Assembly: GCF_013385985.1 (NCBI RefSeq)
Contig: NZ_JACAOY010000006.1
Span: 588,198-652,197 of the forward strand
Length of the DNA: 64,000 nt
Direction: 5' to 3'
Source: Pseudomonas sp. B6002
GTDB taxonomy: Bacteria; Pseudomonadota; Gammaproteobacteria; Pseudomonadales; Pseudomonadaceae
In this document: one piece after another, positions 52,106-60,339 of the stretch
How the letters are laid out: each line of letters begins with the position of its first letter
How positions within the stretch are numbered: position 1 is the stretch's first letter
Notes under the pieces: generated by a model
Databases searched by the model: none
What the model saw: only the letters and a program-made list of their open reading frames with translations
What the model was told of the DNA's origin: nothing
Translations under genes and position numbers: made by a program

Positions 52106-54394
52106 GTGATTATTTCCAATGGGTTGTCCAGGGCGTGCATGGCAGGGGTGTTGCTGGGGTTGAGCTTCGCTGCGTCGGCACGCGAGCCGGTGGTACAGGC
52201 ATCGGCGGATATCCGTCGCACCACATTCGGCGTGCCGCACATTCGCGCCAACGATGAACGTGGCCTGGGCTACGGCATCGGGTATGCGTATGCCCAGGAC
52301 AACCTGTGCCTGCTGGCCAATGAAGTGGTCACGGTGAACGGTGAGCGCGCCCGTTACTTCGGCCCGGATCAGGCGACCCTGGAGGAGCGCAACAACCTCG
52401 CCAGCGATGTATTTTTCACTTGGCTCAATACACCGCAGGCGGTGGCCACGTTCTGGAACGCGCAAACCCCGCAGATGCAACAGCGCATGCAAGGCTACGT
52501 CGCCGGTTACAACCGTTACTTGAAAGAGCAGGGCGCGCTGGTGCAGTGCCAGGCGGAATGGGTGCGGCCACTGGCTGTTGAAGACCTGGTGAAACTGACC
52601 CGTCGGCTGCTGGTGGAAGGCGGTGTCGGGCAGTTCGCCGAGGCCCTGGTGGGCGCGACGCCACCCCAGGCGACTGCCGGCGTGACAGTCGACGGCAAAG
52701 CCATCGCACTGGCCGCTGCCAATCAGCAGCGTTTTACCCTCGACCGTGGCAGTAACGCGGTTGCGGTTGGCCGAGACCGTTCCTTCAATGGCCGGGGCAT
52801 GCTGCTGGCCAACCCGCATTTCCCTTGGGTGGGCGGCATGCGCTTTTATGAAATGCACCTGACCATCCCGGGCCAACTGGATGTCATGGGCGCCGCGTTG
52901 CCAGGTTTGCCGGTGATCAATATCGGCTTCAACCAGCACGTGGCGTGGACGCATACCGTCGACACTTCCAAGCACTTCACCCTGTACCGCTTGACCCTCG
53001 ACCCCAAGGATTCCACCCGCTACCTGCTGGACGGCAAATCCATCCCGCTGGATAAAACCCCGGTCACCGTGCAGGTCAAGCAGCCCGACGGCAGCCTCAA
53101 GGCGCAAGCCCATACGGTCTACAGCTCGCAGTTCGGCCCGGTGGTGCAATGGCCGGGCAAGCTCGATTGGGACAACCACTACGCGTTCAGCCTGCGCGAC
53201 GCCAACCTCGGCAATGACCGCGTGCTGCAACAGTGGTACGCCATGAACCGCGCGACCAGCCTCAAGGAACTGCAAACCTCGGTGCACACCCTGCAAGGCA
53301 TCCCGTGGGTCAACACCCTGGCGGCTGATGACCAGGGCCAGAGCCTGTACATGAACCTGTCGGTGGTGCCCAACGTCAGCGCCGCCAAGTTGGCGCAGTG
53401 CAGTGATCCGCGTGCCGGCCTGCAATTGATCCTGCTCGACGGCGCCCACAGCGCCTGCGCCTGGGATGTGGACCCGCGTGCGGCCCAGCCCGGTATCTTC
53501 CCGGCTGACCAGCTGCCGCAACTGGAGCGCACCGACTACGTGCAGCACTCCAATGACTCGGCGTGGCTGGCCAACCCCAAGGCGCCGCTCACCGGGTTTT
53601 CGCCGGTGATCAGCCAGGACCACATCGGCCTCGGCCTGCGTGCCCGTTTCGCCGTGCAACGCCTGCAATCCCTGGAATCGCAGCCCATCACCGTGGCCGC
53701 GCTGCAACACATGGTGATGGACAACGAGGTGTACCTCGCCAGCCAGGTCATGCCTGACCTGCTCGCGTTCTGCGCCAAACACCTGGGCGCGGATGCGGTG
53801 GCCCTGCAACCGCTGTGCACCAGCCTCAAGGACTGGGACCAGCGCGCCAACCTCGACAGCGGCCTGGGCCTGGTGCACTTCATCAACCTGGTACAGCACC
53901 TGCAGCAAATCCCCGATGCCTGGCGCGTAGCCTTCGACCCGGCCCAACCGCTGACCACGCCACGCGGCCTGGCCATCGACCGCCCAGTTGTGGCCAACGC
54001 CTTGCGTGAAGCCATGCGGGCCTCGACCGCCGAAGTGGCCGAAAACGGCCTCACCGCCAACAGCCGCTGGGGCGACGTGCAGGTCAGCGGCCAAACGCCC
54101 ATCCACGGCGGCCCGCAAGAACTGGGCATCTACAACGCCATGCAAACCGTGCCTCGCGCCGACGGCAAGCGTGAAGTGGTCAGCGGCAGCAGCTACCTGC
54201 AAATCGTCACCTTCGACGACAAAGGCCCGAATGCCCTGGGCGTACTGGCGTTCTCACTGTCCAGCGACCCCGCGTCGAAATACGCGAAGGATCAAACCCA
54301 GGCGTTCTCCGAGAAAAAACTGCGCCCACTGCCATTTACCGAGGCCCAGATCAAGGCCGACCCGCAGTATCAGGAGCAGGTCATCAAGGAGTAG
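52106..54394 (+). CDS. pvdQ: PvdQ, acyl-homoserine-lactone/pyoverdine-precursor acylase
   Basis: A 762-residue periplasmic Ntn-hydrolase, the same length as P. aeruginosa PvdQ. A signal peptide covers residues 1-25. The precursor is self-cleaved before Ser216 in DRGSNAVAVG, and this Ser becomes the nucleophile. GMLLANPHFPW and VNIGFNQHVAWTHTVDTSKHFTLY are further conserved blocks. PvdQ removes the fatty acid from the pyoverdine precursor during maturation and can hydrolyse long-chain AHL signals. The start is GTG at 52106 with GGTGGAG upstream. The gene lies away from any other pyoverdine gene in this window. Confidence 0.95.
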   Translation: MIISNGLSRACMAGVLLGLSFAASAREPVVQASADIRRTTFGVPHIRANDERGLGYGIGYAYAQDNLCLLANEVVTVNGERARYFGPDQATLEERNNLASDVFFTWLNTPQAVATFWNAQTPQMQQRMQGYVAGYNRYLKEQGALVQCQAEWVRPLAVEDLVKLTRRLLVEGGVGQFAEALVGATPPQATAGVTVDGKAIALAAANQQRFTLDRGSNAVAVGRDRSFNGRGMLLANPHFPWVGGMRFYEMHLTIPGQLDVMGAALPGLPVINIGFNQHVAWTHTVDTSKHFTLYRLTLDPKDSTRYLLDGKSIPLDKTPVTVQVKQPDGSLKAQAHTVYSSQFGPVVQWPGKLDWDNHYAFSLRDANLGNDRVLQQWYAMNRATSLKELQTSVHTLQGIPWVNTLAADDQGQSLYMNLSVVPNVSAAKLAQCSDPRAGLQLILLDGAHSACAWDVDPRAAQPGIFPADQLPQLERTDYVQHSNDSAWLANPKAPLTGFSPVISQDHIGLGLRARFAVQRLQSLESQPITVAALQHMVMDNEVYLASQVMPDLLAFCAKHLGADAVALQPLCTSLKDWDQRANLDSGLGLVHFINLVQHLQQIPDAWRVAFDPAQPLTTPRGLAIDRPVVANALREAMRASTAEVAENGLTANSRWGDVQVSGQTPIHGGPQELGIYNAMQTVPRADGKREVVSGSSYLQIVTFDDKGPNALGVLAFSLSSDPASKYAKDQTQAFSEKKLRPLPFTEAQIKADPQYQEQVIKE

Positions 54395-54606
54395 GGCGGC
54401 CACGCAACTCCTTGATGTCCCTACGAAATATTTTTGAAATCAAGGGGTTGCACGCATTGGCAAATACGTACATAATGGCGCCCATCGAACGCAACGAAGC
54501 ATTAAAAACTTCAATGTATTCAATGAGTTAGAGTAGAGGCAGGGTTTTATAGCCCACTCAAGTTTTTATGCGGTGAGTGCCAGTAATAGGGGCATTGATC
54601 GTTTGA
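54395..54606. other. Intergenic region and tRNA-Cys leader
   Basis: This interval after pvdQ holds no supported coding gene. It contains a promoter at 54448-54476 and then about 120 AT-rich bases leading to tRNA-Cys. Nothing else was recognised in it. Confidence 0.5.
54448..54476 (+). promoter_or_regulatory. Predicted sigma-70 promoter of tRNA-Cys
   Basis: TTGCAC at 54448-54453 and CATAAT at 54471-54476 are 17 bases apart, the ideal spacing. It lies about 130 bases upstream of the mature tRNA 5' end, so a long leader would be removed by processing. Confidence 0.6.
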
Positions 54607-54680
54607 GGCCGAGTAGCAAAATGGTTATGCAGCGGATTGCAAATCCGCCTACGCCGGTTCGATTCCGACCTCGGCCTCCA
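54607..54680 (+). tRNA. tRNA-Cys (GCA)
   Basis: A 74-base tRNA including the encoded CCA. The acceptor stem GGCCGAG pairs with CTCGGCC, the anticodon stem GCGGA pairs with TCCGC, the loop is TTGCAAA with anticodon GCA at 54639-54641, and the T arm contains GGTTCGATTCC. It is a lone tRNA with its own promoter and terminator. Confidence 0.97.
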
Positions 54681-54685
54681 CTCTT

Positions 54686-54720
54686 AAAAACCCCGTAGAT
54701 TAACGTCTACGGGGTTTTTT
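54686..54720 (+). terminator. Rho-independent terminator of tRNA-Cys
   Basis: CCCCGTAGA (54691-54699) pairs with TCTACGGGG (54706-54714) over a 6-base loop and is followed by TTTTTT, with AAAAA on the left, so it may work in both directions. It begins 6 bases after the tRNA CCA end. Confidence 0.92.
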
Positions 54721-54984
54721 ATTGTCTGCGGTTTGGTCATCGCTTCCGCAATTAGCGGCGAGAAGCGGGCGTTACAAACGGGGTTAACGAATCTGTCCCC
54801 GTTTCACGCAAATGGGCACCACGTGAATCACTGACCTCTGAAGCAAACACCAACCACGCCTCAAGCGCTGATTACGGCCGCTTTGGGTAAAGTGGCGCGC
54901 GTTTGCTGCCCTGCATGAGTGATGTCAGAATAATGCGCCACGCCTTGTACACTCAACGATTAGCGCGATTCCCGGACTATCATC
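54721..54984. other. Non-coding interval with an 8-base inverted repeat
   Basis: No supported gene lies here. AAACGGGG (54776-54783) is inverted as CCCCGTTT (54797-54804) over 13 bases, without a T run. A promoter for the following GGDEF gene is expected at its right end but none was picked with confidence. Confidence 0.4.
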
Positions 54985-56640
54985 ATGCCCAGCCTCTGTT
55001 GCTGTTCTAACACGCTAGGCCCACCGAAGAGACTTCTCCTGGTTCAGCTGCGCCGGCTGCTGTGTTTAGTGCTGCTTTGGGATCAATCTGCGTGGGCTGA
55101 TCCTGGCCCTCGCCAGAATGGCGCCAAACAGGTGATTGATGTACAGCTGCGTTGGAAACATCAGTTCCAGTTCGCGGGGTACTATGCCGCAATCGACAAG
55201 GGCTATTACCGCGAAGAAGGACTGGACGTGCGCTTGCACGAGGGTGGCCCCCATGTCACACCAGTAGAAGAAGTGCTCTCTGGGCGTGCCCAATACGGCG
55301 AAGCCAATAGTGAATTGCTCTACGCACGCCTGCATGGAAAGCCCTTGGTCGCGCTGGCGGTGATTTTTCAGCATTCGCCTTCCGTGCTCGTGGCTCGCAA
55401 AGACCAAGGTATTCGCACTGTGCACGACCTGATCAGCAAGCCGCTGATGTTGATGGATGCACAGACCGATGCTGATTTTCTGGCGATGTTCCGTAGCGAG
55501 GGTATACCCCTCGAAAAACTGCAACTTCTACCCAGCAGCTTTCAAATTGGGGATCTAGCCAGCGGTAAGGTCGCGGCGTTCAACTCGTACCTGACCAACG
55601 AGCCCTTCTACCTGCAAGAACGGGGCGTGGATTACAACATCATCTCGCCCGTCACCTATGGGATCGACTTCTACAGCGACATCCTGTTCACCAGCCAGGC
55701 CGAGATTGACGAAAATCCACAGCGGGTCGAGGCCTTCCGCCGCGCTACCTTGCGCGGCTGGCGTTACGCGATGGATAACCCCGAGCAAATCATAGACCTG
55801 CTGCTCAATCAGTATTCGGTGAAGAAAAGTCGTGCGCACTTGCAATTCGAAGCTGAGGCCATGCGCCCGCTGGTGGTATCTGACCTGATAGAGATCGGTC
55901 ATATGAACCCAGGGCGTTGGCAGCGAATGGCTGAAACCTTTCTCGAACTGGGTATGGTCGACAATATCGCCGGTCTGGAAAACTTCATTTACGATCCAAA
56001 CCCGCCACAACTCGTCGAGCGGCTGCGCAAGACCATTGTGCTGATCAGTATCGGCAGTGTGCTTGTCCTGATGTTCGCTCTGGTTCTGTTGAATGCCCAG
56101 CGCCATCTGCGCAACGAGATCAAGTTGCGCAAACTGGCCGAAGAGGAAGTACACAAGCTGGCCTTCTATGACAGCCTGACTGGCTTACCCAATCGCAATA
56201 GTTTTATTCCCTCTGCGAGTCAGAAGCTATTGGCTGCAACGAGCCGTGGAGAACATCTGGCCCTGTGCTATATCGACTTAAATCACTTCAAGCAGATCAA
56301 TGATCGTTTTGGCCACCAGGCAGGCGATGCCATCCTGATCCATGTAGCCACGGCCATCAAATCCAATATTCGCGAGTTCGAAATAGCCGCGCGCATGGGC
56401 GGTGACGAATTCGTAGTGCTGCTCGACGGCGCGCATCACAGAGGCGATATCCAGCGCATCACCCATGAAATCTGCAAGGCCATCAACCTGCCCATCCCAT
56501 GGAAAAACAGCCAGCTCAAGGTCAGCGCCAGCCTAGGGGTGGCGTGGTATCCGGAAGATGGTGAAGGTCTGGACGATCTGATTTTCAAGGCCGACACCGC
56601 CATGTTCCAAAGCAAAGCCAGTATTGCTGCGCAGGCGTAA
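54985..56640 (+). CDS. NMT1/THI5-like periplasmic sensor fused to a GGDEF diguanylate cyclase
   Basis: A 551-residue protein. A signal-anchor (about residues 20-38) is followed by a periplasmic NMT1/THI5-like domain (VQLRWKHQFQFAGYYAAIDKGYYREEGLDVRL onward, residues 50-320) of the ABC substrate-binding type. A membrane helix lies near 350-372. The C-terminal GGDEF domain has an intact MGGDEF at 472-476, so cyclic-di-GMP synthesis is plausible. The inhibitory I-site reads REFE instead of RxxD, so product inhibition may be weakened. The ligand may be a pyrimidine or thiamine-like compound. GC content looks lower than in neighbours. Confidence 0.92.
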   Translation: MPSLCCCSNTLGPPKRLLLVQLRRLLCLVLLWDQSAWADPGPRQNGAKQVIDVQLRWKHQFQFAGYYAAIDKGYYREEGLDVRLHEGGPHVTPVEEVLSGRAQYGEANSELLYARLHGKPLVALAVIFQHSPSVLVARKDQGIRTVHDLISKPLMLMDAQTDADFLAMFRSEGIPLEKLQLLPSSFQIGDLASGKVAAFNSYLTNEPFYLQERGVDYNIISPVTYGIDFYSDILFTSQAEIDENPQRVEAFRRATLRGWRYAMDNPEQIIDLLLNQYSVKKSRAHLQFEAEAMRPLVVSDLIEIGHMNPGRWQRMAETFLELGMVDNIAGLENFIYDPNPPQLVERLRKTIVLISIGSVLVLMFALVLLNAQRHLRNEIKLRKLAEEEVHKLAFYDSLTGLPNRNSFIPSASQKLLAATSRGEHLALCYIDLNHFKQINDRFGHQAGDAILIHVATAIKSNIREFEIAARMGGDEFVVLLDGAHHRGDIQRITHEICKAINLPIPWKNSQLKVSASLGVAWYPEDGEGLDDLIFKADTAMFQSKASIAAQA

Positions 56641-56849
56641 AGCACTGTCGGCGGGCAGCGCTGAAGGTTGTTAGCCAAGTAATTGCTCAGAACAAGTCCT
56701 TTGGATCATCACGAGGGCCTCGGAGCCCATAGCGCCACTGAGCGACCAAAATACCGACCTCTTCAGGCCGACAGCGCCTTCATTAAACCGCCGGTACCGA
56801 GAATTTTTATGACTCGCTTAAGTCCGACGCCTCCCATGACGCTAGAAGC

Positions 56850-57563
56850 TCACCTCAACTGCACAATCTGAGAGCCCCACTCAGGCTCCGGAGCCCCTCG
56901 AGCCCTCAATTCTGCGAAGACTTGCGCGGAGCACTCCCCGTAACCCGAATAGCCGAGCTTGATCGCAGACATGCCATCTTCCTCGCGAACATAGGTGGCA
57001 TCCGCGCCCGCCTGCAGAAGCAACAGTGCGATCTCACTGCCCTTTTTCTTTCCTGCGCTGCACGCGCGGAGCAAAGGCGTCAGCCCGTTTCTATCGACCT
57101 GGTCAATGGGGGCGCCGACTTCGATCAGAAATTTCACGAAGGCAATACGCAGCCTGTCAACAGCCGCCTCCATCGCCCCGTCCAGACTCGCACCTGCACC
57201 CAATAGCAACTCGACTGTAGCAATTGTCCCGTTGTAAACCGCCGATATCATTGCTGTACGGCCGAACTTATCTTTCAGGTCGACCTCTGCTCCGCGTTTG
57301 AGCAGCAACTTCGCAAGCTTTAAGTCGCCGCTTGCGCAGACCGACGCCAGCGGCGTTGAGTACTCGCCACTACCGTTGGGGTTTGCTCCATGGTCGAGCG
57401 CATGCAGGAGTATTTCTTCTCTGCGGTAATGGGCAGCTATGTCGAGCACGCTGTGGGGATCAGCTTCAAAGTCGTAGTCATGCCCAATGAAATCCAGAAG
57501 CTGCTGCAGGTCACAATCACGCATGAGATTGCTGAGATCGTTTTTAAACCTAAATTCGCTCAT
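56850..57563 (-). CDS. Ankyrin-repeat protein
   Basis: A 237-residue protein made largely of ankyrin repeats, for example HSVLDIAAHYRREEILLHALDHGANPN, STPLASVCASGDLKLAKLLLKRGAEVD, and GLTPLLRACSAGKKKGSEIALLLLQAGADATY. No signal peptide or membrane segment, so it is presumably cytosolic and mediates protein contacts. It lies beside no toxin or effector gene; its partner is unknown. Composition is more AT-rich than the local average. Confidence 0.9.
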   Translation of the reverse strand: MSEFRFKNDLSNLMRDCDLQQLLDFIGHDYDFEADPHSVLDIAAHYRREEILLHALDHGANPNGSGEYSTPLASVCASGDLKLAKLLLKRGAEVDLKDKFGRTAMISAVYNGTIATVELLLGAGASLDGAMEAAVDRLRIAFVKFLIEVGAPIDQVDRNGLTPLLRACSAGKKKGSEIALLLLQAGADATYVREEDGMSAIKLGYSGYGECSAQVFAELRARGAPEPEWGSQIVQLR

Positions 57564-57665
57564 TCAGACAAGTCCATTTGTTAGAGGTGAGTTTACGGGT
57601 GTTCAACAGATGTCAAAACAGTAGCAGATGATCTTGAGATATCGCTGAGCGCGCACGCTCTCAAT

Positions 57666-58427
57666 CTACTTCCCCCCAGTCACATCAAGAAACGTCCCGG
57701 TAATAAATGAAGCCTCGGCACTGGCCAGCCACAAGACCGCTCGAGCCACTTCCTCAGGCTGGCCGCCGCGCCCCATGGGGATCGAGTCTTTAACCCGGTC
57801 TACACGCCCAGGCTCGCCACCGCTGGCGTGCATGTCGGTGTAGATGTGACCGGGACGGATGCAGTTGACGCGGATGCCGTCGCGCGCGACTTCTTTGGCG
57901 AAGCCGATGGTAAAGGTTTCAACAGCGCCTTTAGAGGCTGCGTAGTCAACATATTCGTTCGGGCTGCCCAGCCGGGCCGATGCTGAAGAAATGTTGATTA
58001 CCACGCCGCCAGGCCCGTTGTGTCGATAGGCCATGCGCTTGATTGCCTGCTGCGCACACAGGATTGGCCCGATAGCGTTGACGGTAAACAGGCGCTGCAT
58101 CCGCGTGAAGTCGAGGTCTTCCAGGCGCGATTGCGGCGCCAGCATGGCAGCGTTATTGACCAGTACATCGAGGCGCCCGAATTCACGGTCGATGGCGGCG
58201 AATAAATCAGCAATCTGTTGCGGGTCTGCATTGTCGGCGCGTATCGCCAATGCGCGGCGTCCGAGCGCTTGCACATCAGTGACCACCGAGCGTGCGGCGG
58301 ATTCGTCGCGAACAAAACTGATCGCCACATCGTATCCGCGTGAGGCCGCAAGTCGTGCAGTGGCTGCACCTACACCGCGACTACCACCGGTAATGAGGAT
58401 GACAGGGGTATGAGTGTGTGTATTCAT
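57666..58427 (-). CDS. Short-chain dehydrogenase/reductase
   Basis: A 253-residue SDR. ILITGGSRGVGAATARLA is the cofactor loop, LVNNAAML the NNAG-type motif, and the catalytic Ser and YAASK Tyr/Lys pair are in the NISSASARLGSPNEYVDYAASKGAV region. The C-terminal SFITGTFLDVTGGK is typical of glucose/3-oxoacyl reductase-like members. NAD(P)-dependent oxidoreductase of unknown substrate. It lies in the same direction as the EamA gene 36 bases upstream. Confidence 0.94.
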   Translation of the reverse strand: MNTHTHTPVILITGGSRGVGAATARLAASRGYDVAISFVRDESAARSVVTDVQALGRRALAIRADNADPQQIADLFAAIDREFGRLDVLVNNAAMLAPQSRLEDLDFTRMQRLFTVNAIGPILCAQQAIKRMAYRHNGPGGVVINISSASARLGSPNEYVDYAASKGAVETFTIGFAKEVARDGIRVNCIRPGHIYTDMHASGGEPGRVDRVKDSIPMGRGGQPEEVARAVLWLASAEASFITGTFLDVTGGK

Positions 58428-58463
58428 TTCGCGAACCTCTAGGCATGACAGAAACAGGCGGCT

Positions 58464-59291
58464 TCAGCCGATCAGGAGGGTGCCCGTCACAATCACCGCA
58501 CACGCCAGAAACTTGCGCGGGGTGAGGGCCTCACCGAGAAAAAAATAGCCAATCAACGCTGCAAACAAGACGCTGGTTTCGCGCAATGCAGACACCGCGC
58601 CCATGGGCGCATAGTACATGGCGTAGATAATGATTGCGTATGCCAACAGCGAGACCAGCCCGCCCGAGAGTGCTGTCGAGAAACCCGGGCGCAGGCTGAA
58701 CAAGTCCCGTGCGCCGCGCAGGCCTATATAAACCAATGGCATCAGCACGCCCCACAGGGCGCACATCCAGACCGTGTAGGCCAGCGGGGCACCGGAAAGT
58801 CGTGCGCCGATGCCGTCAGTGACGCTGTAGGCTGCAATGAAAACGCCGGTCCCCAACGCGTACGGCAGGCTGGGAACCGCAAAGCGGCGCTTATGAAGCG
58901 CCAGGGAAATGATCCCACCCGATACCAGCGCAATGCCGAGCATCGCGCTCGCCGTCACGGTCTCCCCGGCGAACACCGACGCGGCGAGGGTAATCAGGAT
59001 GGGCGAGGAACCACGGGAGATGGGGTAGGTTTGCCCGAGGTCACCCACTTTATAGCTGCGCACCAGGAACAGGTTGTAGCCCACATGCAAGACCGCGGAC
59101 AGCACGGCGTAAAACCAACTCGCGGGGGCGGGCGCTTTCAAGAATGCGGCGATAACAGCGCTGGTGATGGCAACCGCCACGCACATGATGGTCATCGACC
59201 ACAGCCGGTCGGCACCGCCTCGCAACAGCGCGTTCCAGCTAGCGTGCAGCAGTGCGGCAAAGAGGATGAGTAATATGATGTGATAAGGCAT
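58464..59291 (-). CDS. EamA/DMT-family transporter
   Basis: A 275-residue membrane protein with about ten hydrophobic helices and two EamA repeats (the second begins VFIAAYSVTDGIGARLSGAPLAY). ALRETSVLFAALIGYFFLGEALTPRKFLAC near the C-terminus is the usual last repeat. These carriers export metabolites or amino acids. The neighbouring LysR gene 74 bases upstream may control it together with the SDR gene. Confidence 0.92.
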   Translation of the reverse strand: MPYHIILLILFAALLHASWNALLRGGADRLWSMTIMCVAVAITSAVIAAFLKAPAPASWFYAVLSAVLHVGYNLFLVRSYKVGDLGQTYPISRGSSPILITLAASVFAGETVTASAMLGIALVSGGIISLALHKRRFAVPSLPYALGTGVFIAAYSVTDGIGARLSGAPLAYTVWMCALWGVLMPLVYIGLRGARDLFSLRPGFSTALSGGLVSLLAYAIIIYAMYYAPMGAVSALRETSVLFAALIGYFFLGEALTPRKFLACAVIVTGTLLIG

Positions 59292-59365
59292 GCGCCATCC
59301 TAGGCAACAGGCGCACCCGACTAAAGCGAAGTCCTTTCATTGCGCTATGAGTAAATCCTCATGCT

Positions 59366-60271
59366 TTAGAGGTAACGCTGCTGGGCTTGGCTGGATTCAG
59401 CCAGGAGCCATTCACGGAAGCTGATGACGTGTGGCTGGGTTTCAATGCCTTTCGGGCAGACAAAGTAGTAGGCGACCGGAGAGGCGAACGGTTCGTTGAA
59501 CAGCCGCACCAGGCGGCCATCACTGACCTGCGCTTCGACGTGGCCGCTGCGGGCCAATGCAACACCCTGGCCCAACAGCGCCGCTTCGATCGTCATATTG
59601 GTGTCTGCAAACCGAACGCTCTCATTGAGTGCAGAAATACCCACGCCCACGTGCTGAAACCATGCTTCCCATTTCGGCACAAGGTCGGCGCCGTCGCGCG
59701 TCAGCAGTGGGTAGCGCAATAATTCGGCGGGGTCGTGCGGGGTGCCAAACCGGTTGAGCAGCTCAGGGCTGGCCACGGGGAAGATCTGTTCCCGGAGCAA
59801 AAATTCCGAATGCAGGCCCGGGTAATTGCCGTTGCCCAGGCGGATCGCGACGTCCGATTCATCGCTTGAAAAGTGGATGGCTTTATCACTGGTTTCCAGC
59901 GTGATCAGGATGTCCGGATGCTGCTGCGACAGGCTCGGCAATCGCGGTAGCAGCCACTTGAGTGCAAACGAGTAGGTGGTACTCACCTTGAGACGCACCC
60001 GGCCTTTTTGTTCCCGAAGGTCAGACAGCGTGGCCTCAAGTTTCATGAAAAACTCGCGCACGATCGGCGCAAGTGCAGCGCCTTGGGGCGTCAGCCGCAA
60101 AGACTTTCCTCGCTGGAACAGCTGCAGGCCCCAGATGTCTTCCAGATGTTTCAACTGATGGCTGACGGCACTTTGGGTGACGTGCAATTCTTCAGAGGCC
60201 GACGTAAACGTTGCATGCCGTGTGGCCACTTCGAAAGCACGCAACGCGGCAGTAGGGGGTAGGTCTCTCAT
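59366..60271 (-). CDS. LysR-family regulator, GcvA-like
   Basis: A 301-residue regulator when begun at 60271 (MRDLPPTAALRAFEVATRHATFTSASEELHVTQSAVSHQLKHLE), the common N-terminus of the GcvA-like group. An in-frame ATG at 60295 gives eight more residues and cannot be excluded, because neither start has a clear ribosome binding site. The effector domain follows. It probably regulates the EamA and SDR genes downstream on the same strand. Confidence 0.9.
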   Translation of the reverse strand: MRDLPPTAALRAFEVATRHATFTSASEELHVTQSAVSHQLKHLEDIWGLQLFQRGKSLRLTPQGAALAPIVREFFMKLEATLSDLREQKGRVRLKVSTTYSFALKWLLPRLPSLSQQHPDILITLETSDKAIHFSSDESDVAIRLGNGNYPGLHSEFLLREQIFPVASPELLNRFGTPHDPAELLRYPLLTRDGADLVPKWEAWFQHVGVGISALNESVRFADTNMTIEAALLGQGVALARSGHVEAQVSDGRLVRLFNEPFASPVAYYFVCPKGIETQPHVISFREWLLAESSQAQQRYL

Positions 60272-60339
60272 TGGCGGTAACTCGGCGAGCTGCATGAGTG
60301 AAGGCTCATGTTAGTTCAATTGCGGACCGGCGCCGATAG

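Noticed and set aside
52040-54202. Leftward open frame of 720 codons opposite pvdQ
   Set aside because: Antisense shadow of pvdQ. The product has biased composition and no family resemblance.
56683-56871. Short rightward open frame after the GGDEF gene
   Set aside because: No ribosome binding site, no domain, and it overlaps the end of the ankyrin gene.
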